The position numbers and the translations under genes are program-made. Of a DNA stretch of 64,000 nucleotides, positions 42,343 to 52,115 are shown in pieces; position 1 is the stretch's first letter; the number at the start of each line of letters is the position of its first letter. The notes under the pieces were generated by a model. That model worked only from the letters and a program-made list of their open reading frames with translations, searched no databases and was not told the origin of the DNA. The DNA is taken from contig JBIICI010000001.1 of the NCBI GenBank assembly GCA_044238935.1, positions 124,001 through 188,000 of the forward strand, in the 5' to 3' direction. The stretch is from JBIICI01 sp044238935 (GTDB lineage Bacteria; Pseudomonadota; Alphaproteobacteria; Micavibrionales; Micavibrionaceae).

Positions 42343-43338
42343 TTGAAATATAATTTCGTGCAAGCTGATCCTTCTCCTCATATTTTGATTTTATGTGAAC
42401 AAAACCTTACGGGGACGCGCAATCAATTGTTGGGCGTGGCGCAAGCCTTACAAAGCTATGGGCGTTTTACGCAGCACTTATATGAATTTTCATTATCTCC
42501 CTTACAGATGATTTTCCCTGCCCTGATCAGAATTCCTGATCTTGATCGTCCCACCTTGATCTTAGCGGCAGGGCGGAAATCACTCTTTATTCTAAAAGCT
42601 CTAAAGAAAAAATGGGGTCAGACACGCCCCTTTACCGTCTTTCTACAAGATCCGCGTGGGAATCATGATCTTTTTGATCTGGTGGTTATGCCCTATCATG
42701 ACCCTAAACCCTCACAAAACAATGTTACTATTTTTCAAACATGGGGCGCACCGAATCGAATTATACCTGATGAATTAAATCAGCATCGCCCTTTGCTAAA
42801 ACCCATTATCGATTCATGGTCAGGGCATGGGCATAAAGTCGCGATTTGTATCGGCGGCAAAAGCAAGCATCACGACCTCCCCCCCCCATTGGCACATAAA
42901 ATGGCGCAACGATTGCTGGATTTAGCAAACAGGGCGGACGTATCGGGATTGATGATCACCCTATCGCGCCGCACCCCCCCCAAATCCGCCGCAATTTTTC
43001 AGCAGATTTTAAGCCATCACCCCAAAATTTACCTATGGGATGGAAAAGGCGAAAATCCGTATTTTTCCATGCTAGCATGGGCGGATATTATGATGGTGAC
43101 CAATGATTCTGTATCGATGATCTCAGAATCCTTAAGCACCGGAAAACCGCTTTATATCCTGCCCCTGACAGGGCGCAGCCGTAAGATTGAATCCTTTATT
43201 AAGAGTATGATCACGCAAGGTCGCGCACGCTTATTTGATGATGGGCAGCTGGAGATATGGGAATATGCGCCGTTGAATGAGGCAGCGCGTGTGGCGGCTG
43301 CGGTTGTAAATTTTTTGAACACTAAGGATACTATATAG
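42343..43338 (+). CDS. ELM1/GtrOC1-like protein (DUF1022)
   Basis: 331 residues of the family that includes the plant mitochondrial fission protein ELM1 and many alphaproteobacterial homologues; related in fold to glycosyltransferases. Seen: ILILCEQNLTGTRNQLLGVAQAL at the start, LILAAGRKSLFILKAL, FTVFLQDPRGNHDLFDLVVMPYHD, KVAICIGGKSKHHDL, and WADIMMVTNDSVSMISESLSTGKPLYILPL. The frame begins with TTG 42343; GTG 42358 is an alternative. It contains C9 (42879-42887) and C8 tracts within 100 bp, which could slip. The frame is intact here. Biochemical role is unknown. Confidence 0.83.
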   Translation: MKYNFVQADPSPHILILCEQNLTGTRNQLLGVAQALQSYGRFTQHLYEFSLSPLQMIFPALIRIPDLDRPTLILAAGRKSLFILKALKKKWGQTRPFTVFLQDPRGNHDLFDLVVMPYHDPKPSQNNVTIFQTWGAPNRIIPDELNQHRPLLKPIIDSWSGHGHKVAICIGGKSKHHDLPPPLAHKMAQRLLDLANRADVSGLMITLSRRTPPKSAAIFQQILSHHPKIYLWDGKGENPYFSMLAWADIMMVTNDSVSMISESLSTGKPLYILPLTGRSRKIESFIKSMITQGRARLFDDGQLEIWEYAPLNEAARVAAAVVNFLNTKDTI

Positions 43339-44128
43339 TCAATTTTTGTTGAATTTCTTCTATAAAATTTATTCCTATCCTCTGAAGTGAAAAAGCTATT
43401 TCATGAACTTCCGAAGGTGTAAAAGATAATTGCTGTCCAATTTCAAAAGACTTTTCATGATTTCGTATTTGTAAACATATCATTCCCTGCTCAGGCATAG
43501 GCTCATTCCAAGGTATAGGAAATTCATTTCCAGATACTTCCCCTTTAGCAAAAATAAAGATTGTTTTCCAAGTGAATTTTCTTTTCTGTCCATCGTTTTT
43601 TCCATCACGATCTCTTACGATTCCATTGCTATGTGCAAAACAATTTCTGATATCGTTAAGCCCTTTAATGACCTCTTTGTTGTCATCTCTAAGATCTAAT
43701 TGAAAGCGTTTTTGTAGATTTTCTACTTTCTTACTCAAACCTGCGTTTTCAAATTTTTTGAATTCTTTTTGTCCATTCTCACAAAGGGACTCTAACAAAG
43801 TTTGAGTTGCAAGAACTTTTTTTCCATTTAAGGATAGCATTAAAAATAGATAGTCCATAGATATTGCAAAGCTTTCAATGCAATCCCTTAGCAAATAGCA
43901 ATGTATAAAATGTTTATAGCCATACAAAATATTTTGCTTTTCTTCCTGAGTTTCTGGGGATTTAATACCATACGCAAAACCATTAGGATTATGGATATTC
44001 CAGCTGAAGGGAAGATCATTAAAATCAAGGTGACTGGCAATGCATGAAAAATATCTCATCCGATTAAAACTTTGATCAAAAGTTTTAAAACAAGTATTTA
44101 TTGACAATTCTATTTTTGTGCTTTCCAT
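43331..44128 (-). CDS. HEPN-like protein, unknown function
   Basis: 265 residues, largely helical. GLNDIRNCFAHSNGIV contains R161-N-C-F-A-H166, the R-x4-H arrangement typical of HEPN ribonuclease domains found in toxins and abortive-infection proteins. A helix-rich region before it (FIHCYLLRDCIESFAISMDYLFLMLSL) fits the HEPN fold. The last 80 residues are beta-rich and not recognised. No membrane segment. AT-rich compared with the neighbouring genes. A palindromic terminator-like sequence lies upstream. No antitoxin gene is next to it. The HEPN assignment is by motif only. Confidence 0.5.
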   Translation of the reverse strand: MESTKIELSINTCFKTFDQSFNRMRYFSCIASHLDFNDLPFSWNIHNPNGFAYGIKSPETQEEKQNILYGYKHFIHCYLLRDCIESFAISMDYLFLMLSLNGKKVLATQTLLESLCENGQKEFKKFENAGLSKKVENLQKRFQLDLRDDNKEVIKGLNDIRNCFAHSNGIVRDRDGKNDGQKRKFTWKTIFIFAKGEVSGNEFPIPWNEPMPEQGMICLQIRNHEKSFEIGQQLSFTPSEVHEIAFSLQRIGINFIEEIQQKLTI

Positions 44129-44161
44129 TATTTTGCCTCGTCATATAGCGGTAAGATTATC

Positions 44162-44190
44162 AAAAGCCTGTTCATATGAACAGGCTTTTT
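44162..44190. terminator. Palindromic hairpin, likely terminator
   Basis: Arms AAAAGCCTGTTCAT and ATGAACAGGCTTTT form a perfect 28-bp palindrome with T-rich flank on the plus strand and an A-rich flank on the minus strand side. It sits between two minus-strand genes; as a minus-strand terminator it would end the transcript of the gene at 44249. Confidence 0.75.
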
Positions 44191-44248
44191 ATTTTCATGA
44201 CCTTCCCCTTTACGCACTATCAAAACATGCCTATACCTAGGGTTATAT

Positions 44249-46075
44249 TTAGTAGTAATACGGTGTTTTCTTTGCCCACTCAGAGTCTTTATAGAGTTTA
44301 TGGAGGCGTTGAAAGGCAAGTTTTGATTGGTCTTTGGGTGAATCTTTATCCCAACTGCAGGCCATGACATAATGGGTGGCGCCGCATTTCGCGATATGAC
44401 TTAGAAGCGCCGCTTCTGTTTCTGATTTCTGACCTGTGTCTTTTAAAATTTGGGCGGCCTCTGTGTAAAAATGAATCGGGGGATAATACAGCGCATAGCG
44501 TTTCGGATAAGATTCACAAGATACACAAAAAGTTTTGATCAACGCCAAATCCATATCGGTAAGATAATTTTTATAAATAATTTTCTCAGCATTGTTGTTG
44601 TCTGTATTATCCTCAATCCACTGCGCCAATTTCAACAAAGATTTGGGATCTTTGGCATTTTTGCTTAAGTTGTGGATGGCATCGATAGGATGGCTTGATT
44701 TTAAAGCAGAATATGCCGCCAATAACGCATCTGCTTTTGCAAATTGCTTTGTTAAAATATATCGGCGCAGTAAATGCTGCCCCAACAGAGTTTGTTTTTC
44801 AGGCGCAATATCGGTCATCAAAAGCGATTGCTCTAAATCAGCCTCTGTAAACCCAAATTCAAGGGTTTTTGCCAATAATTCTGCATTCAAATTGGGGGCA
44901 TCTTTTTGGATAATGGCGGTGATATTTTTTTCAAACTGACTTTTTAATGCAATAAATTGCAACTGCAGCCCCAAATCAATTGGATGTTCGTGGATTAGGG
45001 TTTTTAACAGATCCTCATGCGCGGCATAGTTTTGGGTTTTTAAGAATGCTTTGGCACGGATTAGGGCGATATTACTTTTCATCACAGAACCCGTTGTGGG
45101 TAAATCTTGGGTGAAAGAAATAATGTCTTGGTATCGTTTCATTTGATACAACCCCAGCGCATAGGTAAAGTCAAACAAATCAGGATAGTCTTTAAAATCG
45201 CCCTCACGTGATTTTAAAATCTGTAAATCTTGATTGGATAAAGATACGCCTTTGAACATCATATTTAAAATCACAAAAGGATGATCTTGTTGCATATCAA
45301 GAACAGGGGTTTCAATATATCGTAATTCACTGATAGCAGGACTATATCGCGGCTCTATCCCGTCATATGGTTTTGAGAAATCATCGAATATATCCTGTTT
45401 AATGGCTTTCGTCAGTGCTTCTTGGTCGCCTTTCAAATAGGCAATCTTGCGCTGTATATGGTGCGCCGAGTGGGCATAGAGGCCTTTGGGATAGTCTTCC
45501 AGATAATTTTTATAGGCGGTTTCTGCTTGGTTTAATAAAGTTTGATCCACCGCATCGGGCGTACTATAGCCATCCCAATTTTGTTGGGATAACACCAAAT
45601 ATGCGCGTGCTATCATATAGGAACTGGCCTCTCTTGCCCAAGAATAAGGCTTTGGTGGAATATCTTGATATAAGGCTTGAAAAATTTCCAAAGCGCTTTG
45701 TGTGGAGTCGGCTTTGTTAAAGGAGGCGCCATATTTAGATTCATTAAAAAGCTTTGCGCCTTGCTGGTATCGATTATACAATTCAGGCTCTTGGAAATGG
45801 CTTAAGATTCTATATTTCAAATCCATGCGATGATTGGTCGTGCAATCGGTTTCATAATAAGGGAAATTCGGTGTTCTTGTATCAGGCACGTCTTGGGTGA
45901 TGTGATATGTATTTAAAATCAATTCAAAATAATAACGGCGATTTTGATTCAAAAGGTCACTATCAATAATGCCTTCTGATTCTGAATAGCCCAAAGGGGA
46001 ATAATCAAAACACGCCCATGCTTTGGGTGTCCATGCCATGATGAACAATGCACATATCAATATTATTTTTTGCAT
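44249..46075 (-). CDS. Exported protein with TPR-like helical repeats
   Basis: 608 residues with a signal peptide (MQKIILICALFIMAWTPKAWA then CFDYSP). The mature part is rich in paired helices, e.g. SALEIFQALYQDIPPKPYSWAREASSYMIARAYLVLSQ and AETAYKNYLEDYPKGLYAHSAHHIQRKIAYLKGD, in the manner of TPR repeats. Cysteines occur near the C-terminus (FCVSCESY). No catalytic domain is recognised. It follows a DUF3142-like gene by 10 bp on the same strand; the two are probably one operon and are likely to work together in the periplasm. Function unknown. Confidence 0.75.
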   Translation of the reverse strand: MQKIILICALFIMAWTPKAWACFDYSPLGYSESEGIIDSDLLNQNRRYYFELILNTYHITQDVPDTRTPNFPYYETDCTTNHRMDLKYRILSHFQEPELYNRYQQGAKLFNESKYGASFNKADSTQSALEIFQALYQDIPPKPYSWAREASSYMIARAYLVLSQQNWDGYSTPDAVDQTLLNQAETAYKNYLEDYPKGLYAHSAHHIQRKIAYLKGDQEALTKAIKQDIFDDFSKPYDGIEPRYSPAISELRYIETPVLDMQQDHPFVILNMMFKGVSLSNQDLQILKSREGDFKDYPDLFDFTYALGLYQMKRYQDIISFTQDLPTTGSVMKSNIALIRAKAFLKTQNYAAHEDLLKTLIHEHPIDLGLQLQFIALKSQFEKNITAIIQKDAPNLNAELLAKTLEFGFTEADLEQSLLMTDIAPEKQTLLGQHLLRRYILTKQFAKADALLAAYSALKSSHPIDAIHNLSKNAKDPKSLLKLAQWIEDNTDNNNAEKIIYKNYLTDMDLALIKTFCVSCESYPKRYALYYPPIHFYTEAAQILKDTGQKSETEAALLSHIAKCGATHYVMACSWDKDSPKDQSKLAFQRLHKLYKDSEWAKKTPYYY

Positions 46076-46085
46076 GGTTTGCCCT

Positions 46086-46805
46086 TTATTTCTGGATAAA
46101 ATAGATGATGCCTTTGAAATTTTTATTCTTTTCTAAAAGATGAATTTTAGCTGTATAGTCATTTTGTTGCAATAACCCAATTTTAAAAGGGGTTGGGTAT
46201 GATTTTAACCTATCAAAATAGGGGGTCATAGTCGGTAAATCATGCCTCCCCTGATAAAGTTGAAAAACAATTTCATCCACATGTTTTGATATAACCCTTA
46301 AATCAGATTTTTTTGCATTGATAATCCAATCCCCCAAACCTGTGACACTCAGCCTATAATGCGCAGGCAGAATATGACGAAAATCCTCCAAAAAATGCCC
46401 ATACGTCAATAATTTCGCTGTGGGTGAATCAAAATCCAGCTGTATTCCTATGATTTGCACGCCATGTCCTTGCCAATGCATCGCCTGTGTTTTGAAAATC
46501 TTGACCATCAGATCAGGATCAGGCAATTTATCTTTCAGCCGATATACCAAATAAACCGCAGGCGCGTGAGCCGGATAGGGATGCAGACCTTTATGTTGAT
46601 AATCGATTGACGCGTGATAGGGTGTAAAGACGCCTTGATAAATATATAATACATGATCTGGTGCGGCATCTTTTTCTGTAATACCCGCCCAGATCCAATA
46701 GGCTGTTGAGGCTTGGGCAGTATGATGTGATGGTAAGCGTGTCATTACGCAGAGTATCATCACGCATACACACAGAATAAAGATTAAATTTCCTTGTGTC
46801 TTCAA
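46086..46805 (-). CDS. DUF3142-like exported protein
   Basis: 239 residues with an N-terminal hydrophobic segment (GNLIFILCVCVMILCVM) serving as signal or anchor. The body resembles DUF3142: STAYWIWAGI, APAVYLVYRLKDKL, VQIIGIQLDFDSPTAKLLTYGHFLEDFRHILPAHYRLSVTGLGDWI and HVDEIVFQLYQGR. The DxD in QLDFD and the strand order fit a TIM-barrel glycosidase-like fold, but activity is not established. First gene of an operon with the TPR-like exported protein. Confidence 0.7.
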   Translation of the reverse strand: MKTQGNLIFILCVCVMILCVMTRLPSHHTAQASTAYWIWAGITEKDAAPDHVLYIYQGVFTPYHASIDYQHKGLHPYPAHAPAVYLVYRLKDKLPDPDLMVKIFKTQAMHWQGHGVQIIGIQLDFDSPTAKLLTYGHFLEDFRHILPAHYRLSVTGLGDWIINAKKSDLRVISKHVDEIVFQLYQGRHDLPTMTPYFDRLKSYPTPFKIGLLQQNDYTAKIHLLEKNKNFKGIIYFIQK

Positions 46806-46850
46806 GATCTTACACCTTATGATTTTTAAAAAAAAAGGATCATACCATAT

Positions 46851-46895
46851 AAAAACCCCCCGTTCTGCGATTCACAAAACAGGGGGTTTCTTTTT
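46851..46895 (-). terminator. Terminator of rpsA
   Basis: Stem AAACCCCC...GGGGGTTT (arms 46853-46864 and 46878-46889). T-runs lie on both sides, so it could work in either direction; the minus-strand rpsA ends 19 bp before it. Confidence 0.88.
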
Positions 46896-46907
46896 AGATT
46901 AAAAATC

Positions 46908-48611
46908 TTAATCTTTTTGCTGTAACGCTGCGCCTAAGATGTCACCTAAGGATGCACCGCTATCGCTGGATCCATATTGTGCCATGGCTTCTTTGTCTTC
47001 GTCAATTTCACGGGATTTGATAGAAAGGTTGATTTGACGTGTTTTACGCTCAACGGAGGTAATTTTCGCATCAACTTTTTCACCAACCGCGAAACGGTCA
47101 GGGCGCTGTTCAGAGCGTTCACGGGATAGGTCGGCACGTTTGATATAGCCTTCAATCCCTTCCTCGCCAACAGTGACTGAAATGCCTTTTTCATCAAGGG
47201 CAGAAACAGTACAGGTGACAATATCGCCTTTCTTAAAGCCGCTTAACGCATCAACAAAAGGATCTTTTGTCAATTGTTTCACGCCTAAGGCAACACGCTC
47301 ATTGGCAACGTCAATGTCCAAGATCTTGACTTTTACAGTTTGACCTTTTTCAAATTCGTTTAACACAGCTTCATCGTCACTTTCCCATGATAGGTCAGAA
47401 ACATGAACCATACCGTCAATATCGCCGTGAACAGCAACGAAAAGACCAAATTCCGTTTTGTTACGGATTTCACCTTCTAATTCTTGTCCAACTTTGAATT
47501 GATCAGCAAATGTTGCCCATGGGTTTTCTTGTGTTTGTTTGATACCCAAGGAAATACGACGTTTTTCATTGTCGATTTCAAGAACGATGACGTCAACTTC
47601 TTGTGAGGTTGAAACCAATTTGTTCGGGTGGGCATTTTTCTTTGTCCATGACATTTCAGAAACATGCACTAACCCTTCGATTCCAGATTCTAACTCAACG
47701 AAGGCGCCGTAATCTGTGATGTTCGTGACACGACCGCTGAAACGGCTGCCGACAGGATATTTCTGTGCGACTTCTTCCCATGGGTCAGTTTCCAATTGTT
47801 TCATACCCAAAGAGATACGGTTTGTATCTTTGTTGTAACGAATGATCTGCACTTCGATATTGGCACCGATTTGCAAAATATCGGAGGGGTGGTTGATCCG
47901 TTTCCAAGAAATATCGGTAACGTGTAGCAAACCATCAACGCCGCCTAAATCAATAAACGCGCCGTAATCTGTGATATTTTTAACGATACCTTGTAAGATT
48001 TGACCCTCACCTAGATTTTCCAACAGGTCAGAACGCGCTTCGTTACGGCTTTCCTCAAGGATTGCACGACGGGAAACAACGATATTGCCGCGTGGTTTGT
48101 CCATTTTCAAGATGTAAAATGGCTGTGGAGTATCCATCAAAGGTGTGATGTCACGCACGGGACGAATGTCCACTTGTGAACCGGGTAAGAACGCAATGGC
48201 GCCGCCGAGATCAACAGTGAAACCGCCTTTGACACGGCTAAAGATCACGCCAGTGACGCGCTCATTTTTACCATGAACAATTTCCAATTCCGCCCAAACT
48301 TCTTCACGACGGGCTTTGTCACGGCTCAGAACTGTTTCGCCGTCACGATTTTCCAAACGCTCAACGAATACGTCAACACTATCGCCAATTTTTAATTCTG
48401 GGTCTTCACCGGGGCGAGAAAATTCGCGCAAGGGAATGCGGCCTTCTGATTTTAATCCTGCATCGACGATCACAAGATCCTTTTCGAATCCGATCACGAT
48501 ACCTTTGACAACGCCTTTTGTAAGACCTTGTCCGCCTAACGACTCTCCTAAAAGAGCCGCGAAATCAATTGAATCCTCACGGTCGAGGAGTTTTGATGAT
48601 ACACTTGCCAT
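46908..48611 (-). CDS. rpsA: Ribosomal protein S1
   Basis: Multi-domain RNA-binding protein of the 30S subunit needed for initiation on structured mRNAs. 567 residues with six S1 domains; typical repeats are GVVKGIVIGFEKDLVIVDAG, GIVKNITDYGAFIDLGGVDGLLHVTDISW, GRVTNITDYGAFVELESGIEGLVHVSEMSW and GEIRNKTEFGLFVAVHGDIDGMVHVSDLSW, the last two more divergent. Full length for an alphaproteobacterium. It lies downstream of cmk, the conserved cmk-rpsA order, with 113 bp between. Confidence 0.97.
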   Translation of the reverse strand: MASVSSKLLDREDSIDFAALLGESLGGQGLTKGVVKGIVIGFEKDLVIVDAGLKSEGRIPLREFSRPGEDPELKIGDSVDVFVERLENRDGETVLSRDKARREEVWAELEIVHGKNERVTGVIFSRVKGGFTVDLGGAIAFLPGSQVDIRPVRDITPLMDTPQPFYILKMDKPRGNIVVSRRAILEESRNEARSDLLENLGEGQILQGIVKNITDYGAFIDLGGVDGLLHVTDISWKRINHPSDILQIGANIEVQIIRYNKDTNRISLGMKQLETDPWEEVAQKYPVGSRFSGRVTNITDYGAFVELESGIEGLVHVSEMSWTKKNAHPNKLVSTSQEVDVIVLEIDNEKRRISLGIKQTQENPWATFADQFKVGQELEGEIRNKTEFGLFVAVHGDIDGMVHVSDLSWESDDEAVLNEFEKGQTVKVKILDIDVANERVALGVKQLTKDPFVDALSGFKKGDIVTCTVSALDEKGISVTVGEEGIEGYIKRADLSRERSEQRPDRFAVGEKVDAKITSVERKTRQINLSIKSREIDEDKEAMAQYGSSDSGASLGDILGAALQQKD

Positions 48612-48724
48612 AATTTTTAATTTCCTTTAAATATAAAATATCTGCATCCTAATCATCGTACAGCCTTATTGGCCAGATCAGAGATACAGATTTGTTTTCC
48701 ATCAGAATCTGAAACAGCGAAATT

Positions 48725-49399
48725 CTAAACGCACCGTTTTTCAAGGATTGTTAAAACCTGTTGCAACATTTCATCTGCGGTGTGATGGCTGCTGTCCAGA
48801 ATAAGTGCATCATGGGCAGGCAGTGTCGGCGCCGTAGATCGTTGCTGATCTTGTTGATCCCGTTTCATCATTTGATCGAAAACGCTGCCGAATGTACACG
48901 CTATTCCTGCGGATTGCAACTCTTTCATGCGTCTTTGTGCACGAATTTCGGGCGTTGCGGTTAAAAACAGCTTGAGGTTCGCATCGGGGCAAATAACCGT
49001 TCCAATATCACGACCATCTAAGATCACCCCTGTTTTGCCTTGGCGTGCGGCCTCATGGGCGGCAAAATCACGCTGATAATTCAGCAATGCTGCGCGTACA
49101 GCAGGATAGGCTGAAATTTGGGAAGCTAACATAGCGGCCACATCTGATTTGATTTGTGGGTTTTTTAAATCATCTTTATTTATGCTGGCAACAATATCCT
49201 TGGCCTTGTCACTAATGATCTCTTGATGAGCAGTATCCAAAGCCAAAGACGCAGCTTTTAAACCAAAACAGCGATATAATGTCCCTGTATCCAAATACGC
49301 ATAATCCAGTTTGGATGCTAAATTCCGTGCTAATGTGCCTTTACCGCTGGATGAAACGCCGTCAATCGCAATCACATAAGGGGGAACATAAGGAGGCAT
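48725..49399 (-). CDS. cmk: Cytidylate kinase
   Basis: Phosphorylates CMP and dCMP to the diphosphates. Seen: VIAIDGVSSSGKGTLARNLASKLDYAYLDTGTLYRCFGLKA (P-loop SSSGKGT), VILDGRDIGTVICPDANLKLFLTATPEIRAQRR, DQQRSTAPTLPAHDALILDSS. The usual Cmk ending DRxDSxRxxxPL is changed to DQQDQQRSTAPT here. 224 residues. Start ATG 49399. Confidence 0.95.
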   Translation of the reverse strand: MPPYVPPYVIAIDGVSSSGKGTLARNLASKLDYAYLDTGTLYRCFGLKAASLALDTAHQEIISDKAKDIVASINKDDLKNPQIKSDVAAMLASQISAYPAVRAALLNYQRDFAAHEAARQGKTGVILDGRDIGTVICPDANLKLFLTATPEIRAQRRMKELQSAGIACTFGSVFDQMMKRDQQDQQRSTAPTLPAHDALILDSSHHTADEMLQQVLTILEKRCV

Positions 49400-49484
49400 A
49401 TTTTATCTTTCTGTTAACAATTCTGTTTTATCGTTAAGACTCTGTTTAGCTTTTTACTTGTAAAAGCTGATTCCTTTTTATGCT

Positions 49485-52025
49485 ATGACTTTATTGAAAT
49501 CAATGGATCATTCTGATTTTATTGCCCGTTATCACAAAAGAGCCGCCCCCTTGCCCAAAAAAGGGACGCCGTATCATGTTTATTTATCCTTGGTTTTATT
49601 TTTTATCATTCCGTTTTATTTCATAGGCTTATTTGCCTATGCGCAATTAATGCATATTCCAAACACACATTTGACCCCCTATATTGTCGGGTTTCCTATG
49701 GGGCTTATTATATTGGGGTTTATATATCGGATTGCGCGCTATCAAAACGTGCAAATGCGTGAAAAAAATCTGTTGAGCATGGTGATCGAAGGATCACGGG
49801 CAGCACGGTTTGTTGTGGATTCCCAAGATAAAATTTTATTATCAAATGAGAAATTCCGAATGTTATGTGCCCCGTCTGGAGAGCCATCTTTAGAGAGTTT
49901 AACAAAATTATTTTCAAAAAATGAAGAAATTTTATCCCATTTCAGGTTGCTTGCTGATCAAGCATGGCGGGGATTAACTGATTCGATTGAGCTCTTTTCA
50001 GAATATGAACAGGTCAAAAGCTGGTATCGGATCACCGCACAACCTATCCCCAATTGGCCGAATGCGATTCATTGGCGCATTGATGATATTACAGATCGAC
50101 GTGGGATTGATAAAGCCATCCGTGAAGAGCGCGAAAAATTAATCGATTTCACCGATAACGCGCCTGTTGGATTCTTTTCTGTTGATGAAGAAGGACGTTT
50201 TCTATTTATCAATGCCACTTTTGCACGTTGGTTGGGGGAGGATATTGAGACCTTAATGCGTGAAGGGCGTCTGCATGCTTGTTTAGAAAATCCACCTGAA
50301 AATGCCAAGCCCTATGACCTTATCACGGATGGGGGCACAAAGCAGATTGTCGAGCTGAAAATGAAAGGGCATGGCGGTCGTCCGTTTTTGGCAATGATCA
50401 ATCAAACAGTTGTTCGTGAAAGTGATGGGAAAGTGCGAACACGGGCGGTCGTGAATGATGTCACCTCTGAACATGCCATGAAACAAGCCCTTGCTGCATC
50501 TGAGGATCGTTTCCAGCGTTTCTTTGAAGAAGCGCCATTGGGTATTATGTTGATGAGTCATGATGGCGGCATTGAAACCTGTAACGCAGCCTTTTTAAAC
50601 ATGTTGCGCTGTGATTATGATCAGATTCACAATATGCCTTTTCGCCAATTGGTTTTAGACCGTGATCGCCACACAATTATGCAAGCCCTTGATGCGATTG
50701 GTCAAGGTCAACAAATGAATGCCCCTGCGGAAATTACATTATCCTATGGGGATCACAATATCACGGTACAAATGCATGGTCGCCGTTTCCGTGAAAGCAA
50801 TACATTGGTGCTGCATTTTATTGACTTGACCCAACAAAAAACATTAGAAGCCCAATTCGTTCAATCTCAGAAAATGCAAGCTATCGGGCAATTAGCTGGT
50901 GGTGTTGCGCATGATTTTAACAATTTGCTGACCGCGATGATCGGGTTTTGTGATCTGTTATTAATGCGCCATAAACCGGGTGATCCGTCTTTTTCTGATA
51001 TTATGCAGATTAAACAAAATTCAAACCGTGCAGCCAATTTAGTCCGGCAATTATTGGCTTTCTCACGCCAACAAACCTTACAGCCAAAAGTCCAAGATAT
51101 TACAGATATTTTGACAGAGCTTACCCATCTATTGCGCCGCTTACTTGGGGCGAAGATTGACATGAATGTCCTTCATGGTGAAAATCTGGGATTGGTCAAG
51201 GTCGATGGCGGACAGATGGAGCAGGTGCTGATTAATCTTGCCGTTAATGCACGCGATGCCATGAATAATGAGGGCGAATTAACCATTGAAACCCGCATGT
51301 TTGAAAATAAAGCGCCTTTGTTGCAAGGCGAAGACACTATGCCCCCTGCGCGCTGGGTGCAAATCCATGTGCAAGACACGGGATGCGGTATTCCCGATGA
51401 AATTTTAGGTCGTATTTTTGAGCCCTTTTTTACCACAAAAGATGTCGGTCAAGGCACAGGATTGGGATTGGCAACAGTCTATGGGATTATTCGCCAAACA
51501 GGTGGATTTTTACATGTGGAAAGCAAAAAAGGCGAAGGGGCGCGTTTTATTATATCGCTGCCTGTTGCCTCTGAAAAAGAAGAAAAGCAGATTCTGGTTA
51601 AGGAAGAAGATAATAGCAATGTATCAGCTGACCTGACAGGGAGCGCTCGAATCTTATTGGTCGAAGACGAAGATGCTGTCCGCGCATTCAGCAGCCGCGC
51701 ACTCAGTAACAAAGGCTATGATGTAATCGAGGCCAATAGTGGCGAAGATGCTTTAGAAAAATTTGAGTCCATGGGTTTGAGCATGAATCGTGGTGCAGAT
51801 CGCGGCATTGATTTGGTGATTACGGATGTTGTTATGCCGAATATGGATGGACCCACGCTCGTTTCACATATCCGTAAAGCGGCGCCTGATTTAAAAATCA
51901 TCTTTATGTCTGGATATACAGAAGACAAGCTAAAAGACCACATGGACACAGGCATTCATTTCCTTGCCAAACCTTTTACCCTCAAGCAACTGGCTGAAAA
52001 AGTTAAGGATGTAATGAAAGGATGA
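49485..52025 (+). CDS. cckA: Hybrid histidine kinase CckA
   Basis: Membrane hybrid kinase of the CckA-ChpT-CtrA cell-cycle phosphorelay. 846 residues: two transmembrane segments (about 28-48 and 63-80), PAS-like domains (about 95-180, 220-340 and 345-455), a DHp domain with His476 in LAGGVAHDFNNLLTAMIGF, a HATPase domain with NLAVNARDAM and GTGLGLATVYGI, and a C-terminal receiver with Asp781 in LVITDVVMPNMDG. The GGVAHDFNNLLTAMIGFCDLLL and IIFMSGYTEDKLKDH wording is characteristic of CckA. ctrA and chpT are not in the window. Confidence 0.93.
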   Translation: MTLLKSMDHSDFIARYHKRAAPLPKKGTPYHVYLSLVLFFIIPFYFIGLFAYAQLMHIPNTHLTPYIVGFPMGLIILGFIYRIARYQNVQMREKNLLSMVIEGSRAARFVVDSQDKILLSNEKFRMLCAPSGEPSLESLTKLFSKNEEILSHFRLLADQAWRGLTDSIELFSEYEQVKSWYRITAQPIPNWPNAIHWRIDDITDRRGIDKAIREEREKLIDFTDNAPVGFFSVDEEGRFLFINATFARWLGEDIETLMREGRLHACLENPPENAKPYDLITDGGTKQIVELKMKGHGGRPFLAMINQTVVRESDGKVRTRAVVNDVTSEHAMKQALAASEDRFQRFFEEAPLGIMLMSHDGGIETCNAAFLNMLRCDYDQIHNMPFRQLVLDRDRHTIMQALDAIGQGQQMNAPAEITLSYGDHNITVQMHGRRFRESNTLVLHFIDLTQQKTLEAQFVQSQKMQAIGQLAGGVAHDFNNLLTAMIGFCDLLLMRHKPGDPSFSDIMQIKQNSNRAANLVRQLLAFSRQQTLQPKVQDITDILTELTHLLRRLLGAKIDMNVLHGENLGLVKVDGGQMEQVLINLAVNARDAMNNEGELTIETRMFENKAPLLQGEDTMPPARWVQIHVQDTGCGIPDEILGRIFEPFFTTKDVGQGTGLGLATVYGIIRQTGGFLHVESKKGEGARFIISLPVASEKEEKQILVKEEDNSNVSADLTGSARILLVEDEDAVRAFSSRALSNKGYDVIEANSGEDALEKFESMGLSMNRGADRGIDLVITDVVMPNMDGPTLVSHIRKAAPDLKIIFMSGYTEDKLKDHMDTGIHFLAKPFTLKQLAEKVKDVMKG

Positions 52026-52115
52026 TAAAAAATCCCCATATAAAGTTTGCATATTTGTGTGGAGTTTGATATTTAAAGGAAAAATATACAAAAAATACAT
52101 AAGGGAGATTATAGT

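Noticed and set aside
42343..43338. Glycosyltransferase assignment for the ELM1-like protein
   Set aside because: The fold is related, but the sequence follows the DUF1022 pattern and no sugar-nucleotide motif can be pointed to.
44176..44367. 63-codon plus-strand frame over the palindrome at 44162
   Set aside because: It begins in the terminator arm and is antisense to the 3' end of the exported TPR-like gene, with no supporting ribosome site.
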